From Tyto alba (taxonomy: Eukaryota; Chordata; Aves; Strigiformes; Tytonidae), in the NCBI RefSeq assembly GCF_018691265.1, contig NW_024881272.1, positions 25,037,323 through 25,101,322 on the forward strand: a DNA stretch of 64,000 nt, in the 5' to 3' direction. The translations under genes and the position numbers were made by a program. Shown piece by piece: positions 33,855 to 44,171 of this stretch (position 1 is its first letter; every line of letters starts with the position of its first letter). The notes beneath the pieces were generated by a model, which saw nothing but the letters and a program-made list of their open reading frames with translations, was not told the DNA's origin and searched no databases.

Positions 33855-33873
33855 TGTTCTTTGGTTCTTTTTC
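33716..33873 (-). CDS. RBP: Riboflavin-binding protein coding exon 1 (19 nt UTR, signal peptide, N-terminus)
   Basis: The start ATG at 33852-33854 has A at -3. The exon encodes the signal peptide MLTFAVTLFAVITSSTC and the mature N-terminus up to HECTLYTK. The donor is AAA T|GTAAGA, phase 1. Confidence 0.95.
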
Positions 33874-34720
33874 CTGTATGGAGAGAAGTCTTTATTTATT
33901 CATTTCTAGGAGAAGCCATAACATTAAAAGGAGGTACTGCTTTAAAGAAGCCTCATATATAACCAAATAAAATACACTCAGCAAAGATGCACACATAAAT
34001 ATTAAGACACACATTCTCCCTTTCTCTTTACTTATATATGAACACTTATACTTCTGGTACATATTTTTGAGGTTTGGTGGCAAGTGATAAAAGCCATCAA
34101 TAGTTCAGGCTATTTATGAAAGCATGTTACAATTTTCAGTGTTTAATAAAATTATTCTAATTTTTTTTACATTGACTTGAATTTATCTTTGAACCTTACA
34201 AGAGACATTCCTATACTTCACTAGGTTTGAAGAAAAGATTGATTAGTTCTAAAACTTGCAGAATTGTTTTGCACACTTGGAAATCACACGTTTAATACAG
34301 TGAGCTACTACTGGTCAGCACCTGAGCTGGATAAATTACATGGATAACTTGCATTTGTTGAGGCTATGCTAATTTATGCTTAAGAATCTGATCCATTTTT
34401 TTCTGCCTCTTTTGTAGAGTTTGCTCAAAAATGCAAGATAAAAACATTGTGTGACTAAAATTTCTTTAAACACAGACTGCGTATTAGTGAGCTATATAGA
34501 TAAATCTAGAACCTGTTACATAAATCATTGTATAGTTCTTAATGCATGTTATTAATTTAACCCTTAATTCTTTAGTTAAATATTCCTGTTATCCTTTTGG
34601 AAGAATTTTGCCTGACTAAAGATTGCAGCTCCTCTATATACCTAGACTTTTCAGATATAAAGAAAACAACATGTTACAGAAGAAAAAAACTGTCTCTCCA
34701 ATTTCTCAGTAGCTTCTTAC

Positions 34721-34768
34721 CCCTTTTGCTGTCCTGGGTAATACTTCTGCCTGGAACAGGAACACAAT
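34721..34768 (-). other. RBP: Riboflavin-binding protein non-coding exon 1
   Basis: The exon begins about 30 bp downstream of the TATA box (5' end approximate). It ends at the strong donor AAAAGGG|GTAAGAAG. It would splice to the acceptor ctccatacag at 33874-33875, which opens a coding exon with 19 nt of 5' UTR. Confidence 0.6.
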
Positions 34769-34790
34769 AAATTGCTTTTCTCATTTTCCA

Positions 34791-34799
34791 CTTTATATA
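34791..34799 (-). promoter_or_regulatory. RBP: TATA box of riboflavin-binding protein gene
   Basis: TATATAAAG on the minus strand, about 30 bp upstream of the presumed exon 1. A CCAAT box lies further upstream at 34813-34817. The surroundings are AT-rich with no CpG island, as expected of a tissue-specific secretory gene. No full oestrogen response element was found nearby; a TGACC half-site is present at about 34853. Confidence 0.65.
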
Positions 34800-35849
34800 C
34801 ACACTATCTGGCATTGGTGCTCCAGAATTTGTTTGCCCTGGAAGAGTTTCCTTGACCCTTTGAAATGCTAACAGAGATTTATCTCAAAAGCAGATGCAAT
34901 GACCAGCACATAATGCCCTTTTATTGCTTGCAAACGTCGACATGATAAAGAGGAAAGTACAAACATAGGTTAGAATTAGAAAAACAACAGCTCTCCTATA
35001 TACCAAATACAGCTAAGACCCCTGCCTGATTTTTCATTGATTCCTTGTATTATTAATTATTAGATTCATTTCTACAATAGTTTCATGGGATAAGACTAGG
35101 ACTTTACTGAATTAGAGATGTTAAAAACAGTGCTTTGTATTTCAGCCTGATTGGCTTAATTTTGACTGTAGCTATGATGGCTTGTCTTGGCTCACACAGT
35201 AATTTTACTGCAGCCCCTGGAAGAGAATCTACATCTCCTGATTCCCAGGTCTTTGCTCTTGCTTCACAAGATCCGTTTAAAACCTGCTGCTGTTTGCTCT
35301 GGTTGCTCTACCTACCTCATATGTGCTCTCCGACCAGTGCCACAAGCACTGCAAGAAACTGTTGCTTGTCCCATTGATAGTGATTCCTGACTGGATCTCA
35401 TTGTGAGATCTGCTTTCTACAAAGAGGATTCTGTATTTAAACATAAACTACTGTGTAAGGTAGACATGGTGATTGAAAGTAGTTGCACTTACTTTCATAG
35501 ATCACATCTCCTTGAGTACTGTAAAGAGCAGCACCACTCAGTACCTTGCAATTATTTAGATGCATAAGGAAGGTACCATCTGTTGTTTTTGTGTTTAAAA
35601 CAGAACACTGGTTTGTCTGAGGTCATTATTTACAAACCTTTTTTGCTTGAAAAAACAAACGTTGGCACAGTGGAAGTGTGGTATGAATCTCATTGAGCAA
35701 ACTCACTGAGCATGATAATAAAACAAACTCTATAAGCTATAAGCACTGATTCCTACCCAAGCTCTAGTAAATGCCTCACGGCAAAAGTCTTGCTGGCCTA
35801 AAAAGAGTCATTTCCAGATCAGTGGAAACTGAGTGATTTTTATGTTCCA

Positions 35850-35905
35850 GAATGAATTTAATTAAGACAAGTTTAAAGAATGAATTTAATTAACGCAAGT
35901 TTAAA
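35850..35905. repeat. Two-copy tandem repeat, period 28
   Basis: The unit GAATGAATTTAATTAA followed by GACAAGTTTAAA is repeated head to tail with two mismatches. Confidence 0.85.
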
Positions 35906-36753
35906 AAGGCATGAAGTAACTATAGGAGAAACTGAAGTAAACCTAATGGCTTATTACCCATGCCTTCACCTCATGTGGTTTGATCCTAGCGGTGACTGAA
36001 TTCATGGAGCTCTTTGCTGATTTGTAATGTAAAGGATTCGTGCATACTGCTCGGCATGTGGATCTGTGTATTCATACAACATAAAGACCACTGTATAACA
36101 TGAACACTCACCTTCAACCTTGTGACGAGTGAATGGGCTAGCCAGCCTGGCAAAAAGCACAGAAATAGTACATGCTCTGTGCCTTACTGCTTGTTTACAT
36201 AAAATACATGCATGCTTGTAGAGGTGTAAGCGTGCCAGGAGGTATCTTGTAATGCCTCTGTTCACTGAATTGACATACAAATTATATTAAGCTATAGGAA
36301 ACTGGGATTTCTTTCAGGCTTTGAGTATGAGCCAAATGGGACCACTTGCTGAGAGATTAGGCAGAGTTTCTAGCAGCAGGAATGAAAATTGTCATATGTT
36401 TGTGATTTCTCAGACTTGGCTTTGGTTAGCAATACATGTAAACAGGCTCAGGCAAAGGGGCTTTCAGGGATCTCAGCTGTACATCTTCATCACCTGGTAA
36501 GTGAATATTGGTTCTTTTTTCTTAAAGTATTCTCTGGCTAGTTATTTTGTATGATGCCTTATCCTGAGAAATTCATTAAAGGAAGCTTCTTACCCCTTCC
36601 CATACTTGAATGGGTCATTTCTCTTTAGTTGTTAAAATTGAACTTATTTTCAAGTACTTGGTGATGCTTTTGTACTTTTAAGACTCTTACAGCCATTTAA
36701 TTTTAACTTAATATCAGTGCCCTGTAACTTCTATTCATCTTCTCAAGAGCTAG

Positions 36754-36806
36754 AGTTAAAGCATGTGTGATGTTAAAAAAAATAGTTAAAGCGTGCACGA
36801 TGTTAA
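36754..36806. repeat. Two-copy repeat, period 30
   Basis: A 23-bp unit beginning AGTTAAAGC and ending GATGTTAA occurs at 36754-36776 and 36784-36806 with three mismatches, separated by a 7-bp A-rich spacer. Confidence 0.8.
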
Positions 36807-39800
36807 GATATTGCAACAGACAGTAATTCAGGCAACACAACATTAAATTATTATCATCATCTGATTATCTAATTGTTAGTGGCCTATCATGCTAGTAAAA
36901 GTATGCATCTATACCAAAACCACAAACACCGCTCGAGTAGGTCTCAAGAGCCATCTACCTGAGCAACTTCCTTCTGGCAAGCACCATTAGCAGAAAAATT
37001 AGGGGAAAAAGTGTTTAAGAAATAGAGCTAGTTGCTAGCTTCCCAGCTTCTGGCAATTGGTTTAGTAACTATGTCAACTGACATCTCCTAACTCAACACA
37101 GCGATTCCTTTTTCGTGAGTCAGATCTCTTTAATGACTGAAGTAAGCTTTTACAGTTTAATATTCTTGGTAACTCTGCAAAGCCATTGTGGTTAAGGGAA
37201 AAATTGCACTTCCAACCAGTGACAATTGCCAGATCCATTTCCCTTCTTGGCATCCTGAAAGTGTAACAACAGTGTGACCGGAGGGAGACAGAGTTTCAGG
37301 AGCGTAAATTAGAGCGTTTGGCCTGTTACAGCTTTATTATAGATGGCAATGTGTGCTAATGAAATTAATCTGTTTGTTCCTTAGATCTCAGTGTGAGACT
37401 GCACGCTCAGAAGTTGGAAGTGTTTTTCTCGTTAACTGTAACAAGAAATGTAATTAGGAGCACAGGTTGTTATCTAACTTAGTGTCATTCCTGAAGCTCC
37501 TTTGCAGAACCGCATTTGAAGTTGTAACAAGGGCACGTTATTTGCTGATCAGTCAAGTATAGATTCTTGTCTTTCATTATGTTAGACTTCAGAACCAAGA
37601 GTACGTATTCACAAGTCTCTCCGCTGAATGTATCATGTCACAAGTCAAGCTGAATGCCAAAGGAGACATTCCAGATGGACTCAGTCTGGCACTCCTGACT
37701 GGAAAAAAAAGCTGAGGTCAGATCTCAACACTACTGAATTTAAGGTGTGATTTGTTTCTGTTCACTTCGGTGGAGCTGGGATTTCTGCTTTTATTTTATC
37801 CGTGTAAGGAATACACCATGGCACAAAGTAAGGCTTGTTTTATTTGTGTACACAAATGTTGCTGAGCTCGTTCTCCAACAGGGCACAGGAATGACAAAAG
37901 CACCAGTAATTGTATATAACCAAGAGACTGAGTCAGTGGGGGAAAAAAAAGCAGATATTTTAATGAATAGTAGGTTTAAAAAGCAATCACAACCCAAACA
38001 ACAAAATTATCATTGTAAAAATGTTATTTTAAGCCCCATGATAGGTTTTTCAAAATTAAAGGGGACAAAAACCTACTTATTTTAGCTTATTACTGAGTTT
38101 AAAGCACCTCTTGAAAGCATAACTGAATGCTCTTCCTTTGCCATGGTCTTTCATTTGCCTTTCACATTCTGCTAGTCTGTTACTGTGAGGTTCCTTAAAC
38201 CACTAACAATTATTGTTATTTTTTCTACAAAGAATGGGCTTTGGTTTGGCTAGCTACTGACTGTGTGGTGTGATGTGGGCTCTCACAAGTGACAAAGAAA
38301 ATCTGGGTCCAGATTGACCTATACTCCAGAATTAGCCAACTGCAATCTTGTTTCTAATTTTGACTATTAATATTCAACTGAATTTTCTACAGTCACTTAT
38401 AAATTATGAATTTCTTCTTAGGGGAGTATGAATACTTTTTTTTTTTTTACACTTTTCTTATGGGTATTTATTATTCATATAGAGATAATGCCTAGATGTC
38501 CCTGTGTAAAGTTGTGATGTAGTGTTTTAAGGTACTTGGTGCCAATCCTGGGCTATGGATGGCCATGCCCCACAGCCCCCTTTTCTGCCTTGGTCCTGTA
38601 CTGCCCCTTTCCCTACACTGTGCTGCTCACCCAAGAAGATGGGGGAACTGATCCAGCAAAATAAAATCCAGCACTTCCCCCGGTCTCCAGTGTTTCTAGC
38701 CAAATCAATTTCCCTGTTCAGCTTGTAACACAGCTGTAGAAGAGTTGTGTTGCTGTGAGGAAAAGGGTGGCTTATCACAGTGAGAGAGACAAATAGGGGA
38801 GGGCAGGACTGGCAGTACTTTAAGTCAGAACTGCCAACCTCTAAGCCCCATTGTGTTAGCATTCTGTTTCATTGGTTTTAATTGTTATGTTGCACACCTT
38901 GTAATCAAAATTAAGAGCTGACACATCTATAAAGGAAACAAATAATGCAAGCGCAAGGTAACAATGAGATCATACTGGTCAACATGTTAAAAGGCAGTGA
39001 CTGGAAACCACCAGATTAATCATTGCTGAGCTTTTCCTGTCAGTATCACAGCAGGGATGTATTTTAAGGAGGACACAGTTGAAATCCATGTAGTGTCTCT
39101 ACAGACACCTCGGAGGAATGGCTCCCATACATGTCACAATAGTTCTAGGTAGCTTGACTCATTGTCCTGTGGTGAATCTGTGGTTAGAAAATTGACAGCA
39201 ACACTCACGGAAAAGGTATTTTTTTCCCCAAATACTTTTCTCTACATTGTCACCTCTCTCTGTGCATCCCTCGAATGGCTCCCCTCTCTGTTATATCAAT
39301 CAAAAACTGTTTTCACTTCCAACTCCCTTCTCAGTTTACCTATGCCCTTTCTGTCTGTTCTCTTTCAATACAGACACGTTAAGCCTCTACTGTACACCTG
39401 CTGGATTTCCATGGCTTCCTTTCTTGTATTTGTTATCTCATATTAGGGAGGCATTTCTGTAAGTAACAGAAGAAATATGTGTAATCTTCCCTCTGGCCCT
39501 TCTTAAAAATTATCTTTGTTTGGGTGCCCAAAGAGAGGTCGACAACTATTAGGATCTGATGCTGTTCCTGCTGGCCAGCATCTCTCCATCCCTCATGTGC
39601 TTCCCTTTCTGGACCTTTCAGATATACACAGAAATATACAAATGTATATGCATATGTAATTTGTACTCTGTTACCACCTAGGGGTAACAGCTCAACTGTG
39701 GCAATTGCTGTACAATCAAGTCCAAGCTGACAGTGAAAGCAGCATTTTCACTGGTCTCATTCTGTCTCTTCAAAGCTATAATGTGTTTGATGAGCTTTTG

Positions 39801-42800
39801 TTGCTAAGAAGTGCTGCTAACTTAGCTATTGCTCTAAGCTCTCCCTAAACCTCACAGCCGTACTTTTAATTCCTGTTATATAGTTGCATATTTGCATCAT
39901 CTACCTCATTATAAGATGTAAATATGATCTCTAGAACAAGGTTACAGCAGTGCAAAGCTGTCAGTGACATAATGTATCACTGCAAACAATGATATATGTC
40001 CCTCATGGTATATAAAGAAGGAAGGTAATTGGAAAGCAAATTATATCTGGTTAAGACTGGACTTCTGTTATATCTAGATCTAGTAATTGCCACCCTGGAC
40101 CAGGTTGTCAGTTGGTTTACTTCATCATTCTGTTCCTAAGACTAATAGTAGTAGTTTCCAGTGAAGATGCACTGGAATAAAATACTGCATAATATACTTT
40201 TAGGCAATAAGCTGCCTGTAAGAAATGTCTTTCTAATCCTCCTTAATTCAATGACTAGCTTGTGCTTTGAAACACGAGTATTTATATCCTTCCTGTAAAA
40301 AATCCTCATGTAACTATGAGTATTTTTAATAATTACATGAATGTGTAATGCAGAACTCAAATAGCAGACCTCACTAGATTGAGATTATGAGTAAATTTTG
40401 CCTGGATTGTGTCAGGGTCCCAGATTTACTAATTCTACTGCATTCTTTTGTAAAATCCTGTATTTCTTACCATTTCCCTGGAGTTTAGGGGTGGTGGTGG
40501 TGAGCTGTACTCGGTGGCTGCAGTTCTCAGCTGTGCAGGCAGCAGGCATTGCTTGGCCAACCTGGCAGAGCTGGAACTGCTGAATAAAATGATGCATCAC
40601 TCTATAAAGAGTAATTGATTTACTCAGTGAAAGCTTCTCCTAGCAAATCTCACTCTTCTCACTGTTCATGCAACTACTTTTTACCCTTTTTCTTTATTTT
40701 GCTCCTAACTGGTGTTCTTGAGTTGTATCATGCTGGATTTTGTTTTGTGAATCTTGAAAAAAGAATGCTGTCACAGGGGTGAAGTTAGGGAAATAGCCAG
40801 GAGTCATGGCGATGACATGCAGCCTATGCAATTACCTGTCATTGCTGACATTCTACGCAGGTATAGTACAACATCCCAAAGTACCGTGCCATATTCTGGG
40901 CTGACTGCACATTGCCAATTGCCAAACATTAGTATTCCAGTGTAAAGGCCAAAACTTCTCTGTGAATACCATTAGAACTGGGTCACTAACAGAAGGTGCG
41001 TGACAGCTTAACATGCAGAACGACTAAAGCCATTTCCTCCGTCTCATACAGAGCAGAAATACTGAGAGTGAAGATTATGTGTACAGTGTGAGCGGAATGA
41101 CAAATGACAAGCCTTAGTGATGTAGTTGTTTGGTGGCATTAGTGATGCAGGTCTGCCTTGGAAACAGTGAAAATAGGTGATCAGCTGGGTTTTGTGCTGC
41201 ACCAGTTTTGCTAAATGTTCAAATTTAATAGGAAGTCAAATGATTAAATTAAGTATTTCATTTTGTAGAGGAAATTCTCTTGCTCAGCAGCATCCTAATA
41301 ACACCTACTATTTAGCTTTTTCTATTTTGTTTGGAATAAAGAGGTTTTAACCTCACAGCTTCAAGCTGTATATCTCTATTCCAGTTCCAGGAATTATTGC
41401 TGTAGCTGTGTGCTCAGCAGTCATAAAAATGCTGCAGAGAGATTTATGTCATTTCAGAAAACATTATGGAGTAAGCTGGATGAGACTCTGTGTTCTGCCT
41501 TACCAAGTCCCCTTAAACCAGCTAGAGAGGAATGGAAGGGAATTCTTCTGGTTAACGTCGCTCCAGCTACCTTCTGAATCAGAAGGGCATGCTGAGACCT
41601 TCTTTATACGGAGAAAATGGAAGGTGGAAGCCAGAGAAAGGAAGTATCTGGAACTGCAAAGAGAAACGGAATTAACAGAGTATTAGCTATGTACCAGTAA
41701 GTGAGAGCTACACAGGCTCTTGATGGCCCCCTCCATGTTAGTCAGTCTGGATATCGTAAGAATCAGCCCCTTTATAAGTCTTTATTAATTACTCTTCAGT
41801 CTTTTTTGGATGTGACAGAGTATTTCTGGAGACAAACACGGTAAGCAAAGGTGTGGCATTACATCATGCTCTGCCTCATTCATCTGTACCCCTCTCACGG
41901 TTTGCTCATTTTTATTTAAAGTTGGAAAAAAAAAGTTCAGAAAACTGGTTTATACGGAAAAGAAAAATCAGATCACTCAGATTGGTCTACAGATTCAGGT
42001 CATATTCAGTAACAAGTTTAAATGGAAAAAATCTGGGAGAATCAGTAAAATGAGGAGTATTTTTCCTATTCCTTTGACATGAAACCCCACTGTTCTTTTG
42101 TTTCAAAAACATTGGAAAGACATCTTGGGTCCAAAATACTAAACAGGGATTTAACAGAGAAGGAAATAATCCAGAAGGAAACCGAACACAGTATTTTCAC
42201 AAGCAAAATGTCCTATTAACCCCCAAATGGCTTTTGGTTTGGAGTGATCAGAAAGATTTTTAAATTGCTTTGAGTAAAATACTGAACTGTAAGGCAATTA
42301 TTTGCAATTCTGTCTAACAACTGAAGGTTTGTTTTTAATATGTTTCAAAGACAGGTAGTGTTATTCAAATTCTCATCGTGACTTTTCTTCACATATCCAT
42401 GAACTCTTTTTTGGCACATGAAGTGAACAGGTGTGAGCCAGGGCAAGGTGGCCCACAGGCCATAACCAGCAAATAACTAATTGGCATCTGTGCTGCAACA
42501 GGGCAAAGATCCAGCCCAATTATGATGAGGCACCGTGCCACCCTAATAGACTCACGTTATGGATTCCAAGATTCCATGCATTTGCATTATTTACATTTAG
42601 TTAGGGCAGGAATCCCAGCTGGGAAATTCCGCATGGTTGTCCATCTCTATCATATACAATTACGAAGGAAAAAGATCTCTGTGACTAATCCAGCATCCTG
42701 AAAAAGTTTTCAGGAAAAATGTAAATATTCTTGACAATTATTTAAAAATGCTCCCACTCATCTACACAGATAAATCATTTGAAAGTTTATTTTTGTTGTC

Positions 42801-43838
42801 TTTGTACAAAATGAATAAACAATTTATAAAATCAGACTTCTGCTGAAGATGCACGAGCCTTTTCAGCTTGGTAAAAAGGGAGGAAGAATTGTTTTTTTCT
42901 GCAGCAGTAGCAAGGTTCCTGACTATGTAATTGTGGGGGACAAAAAAAAAAAAAAGGGGGCAACTTTAAAGTGCGATCTCACTGCCCATGAGAAGGCGGG
43001 CTGTAGCACTCGATGGCGCGTCTGGTCAACGCTTTCGCGCCCCTCGGCAGCCTGGTGTTTGGCCGGGGCTCACGGCCGCCCAGAGAGGCTCCCTCACCCG
43101 AGCACCGCGGGGGGCTGGGGCTCGGTTCCCACCGCGTCACACCGGAGGAGCTGGTGGGGCCTCTCGGAACAGAAAAGCGTGGCTTTCTCCTCAAAGGCCA
43201 CCTACAACTGGTGACACCGCGGGAAAGGCCCTGCGCTCACCTTCCATCCTGGGGGGCGGCGCGGTTTATTGACAGGGAAGCTGCCGGACACTTGGGCTGA
43301 TCCCAGGTGAGGAGAAGGGGGGGGGGGGGGCAGCAGAAACGCCGCCCTCACCCCTAGGAGACACTCCCGCACTGCCGAGCCACCGCGACGAGGCAGCCCC
43401 CTTCCTCCTCTCCCGGCGCGGGAGCAGAACCGAGGCAGCGGCGGCAGCAGCCAGGCTGCCGGGGTCCCCGCGCGTGCTCCCCCCTTCTGCGTGTGCTCTC
43501 GCGGCCGGGCCGCGCGAAGCCACGGAGCCCCGTCAGGTTCGCGCAGCCCCCACTCCCCCCGCCCTTTTTTTCCCAGCGTGCCCCGCGCCCTCTCCCGCCT
43601 TCGCACCTCCCGCCCGCCCCTCGTGCCAAGTCTCGCGCGCGTCCCTCCTTCGCTCCCTGCAAGTCTCGCGCCTCCTTCTTCCCCCCCCCCCCCCCCCGGT
43701 GCTCTCGCGATAGGCAGCGGCGGCGCGCGGGGCGGGGCGGGGAGTGGGGGGGGGGGTGGAAGCTGGAGGGGCGGGGGGGGCGGCGCCGCGGCAGCCGCTG
43801 CTCCCGCGGTCCCTGACAGGCGGGAGCGGCGGGCAGGC

Positions 43839-43907
43839 ATGTCCCTCCGCCCCGCGCGCAGGTGGCGGCGGTGGCGGCGGCGGTGGCGCCGCCCCGGCTC
43901 TCCGTGA
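43839..43907 (+). CDS. Upstream ORF 1 in MAST2 5' leader (22 codons)
   Basis: The ATG at 43839 opens an Arg/Trp-rich 22-residue peptide (MSLRPARRWRR...) ending at TGA 43905-43907. It matters only if transcription starts upstream of it. It is a possible translational control element, not an established protein. Confidence 0.3.
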   Translation: MSLRPARRWRRWRRRWRRPGSP

Positions 43908-43919
43908 CTCCCGCCGGCC

Positions 43920-43970
43920 ATGGCCGGCTCCGCTCCGTGGGGGCCCGAGCCGCGCCGCAGCCGCCGCTGA
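43920..43970 (+). CDS. Upstream ORF 2 in MAST2 5' leader (16 codons, perfect Kozak)
   Basis: GGCCATGG is an optimal initiation context, better than that of the main start. The peptide MAGSAPWGPEPRRSRR ends at TGA 43968-43970, only 18 nt before the MAST2 ATG and in the same frame. Confidence 0.4.
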   Translation: MAGSAPWGPEPRRSRR

Positions 43971-43988
43971 GGAGCTAAAACCGCCACG

Positions 43989-44171
43989 ATGAGGAAGGGC
44001 CGCTCCCGGGGGGACAAAGCGGCGCCGCCGCCGCCACCGCGGAGGGAACCCGGGAGGACGGTGGCCGCCAGCGCGGCGGAGCGGAGAGCCACCGTGCTGG
44101 GGGGCGGCGGCAGGAAGGAGCCGGAGGACGGCAGGGCCGCGGGGGCGCCCAGCCGGGAGGCGCTGGAGAGG
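43989..44171 (+). CDS. MAST2: MAST2 first coding exon (partial gene; N-terminal 61 codons)
   Basis: The exon encodes MRKGRSRGDKAAPPPPPRRE through REALER and ends AGG|GTAAAG in phase 0. The basic start followed by a proline run and RRE lines up with human MAST2 (MKRSRCRDRPQPPPPDRRE), and the position and orientation beside IPP agree with human gene order. MAST2 is a microtubule-associated serine/threonine kinase with DUF1908, kinase and PDZ domains, and its PDZ domain binds PTEN. None of those domains is in the window, because the rest of the gene lies beyond the right edge. I searched intron 1 by eye for the next exon, with the expected SPLLFRKLSNPDIF motif, and did not find it. Confidence 0.82.

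Larger units (their letters stand above)
34830..42960. other. Intergenic, riboflavin-binding protein gene to MAST2
   Basis: The upstream regions of two divergent genes. I recognise no exon. Two short tandem duplications (35850-35905, 36754-36806) and a composite octamer/forkhead motif (42580-42595) are the only structures I can name. Confidence 0.5.

Noticed and set aside
35135..35377. Plus-strand ORF with a hydrophobic, signal-like N-terminus
   Set aside because: Its first codon is TTG, no partner exon was found, and the rest resembles no protein I know.
36002..36280. Minus-strand ORF of 92 codons with several Cys
   Set aside because: No family match, no splice context; typical of chance ORFs in this sequence.
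38527..38862. Minus-strand ORF of 111 codons
   Set aside because: Non-ATG beginning in context, mixed composition, no recognisable domain or flanking splice sites.
41408..41686. Plus-strand ORF of 92 codons upstream of MAST2
   Set aside because: Not MAST2-like, no acceptor/donor pair in frame, no known family.
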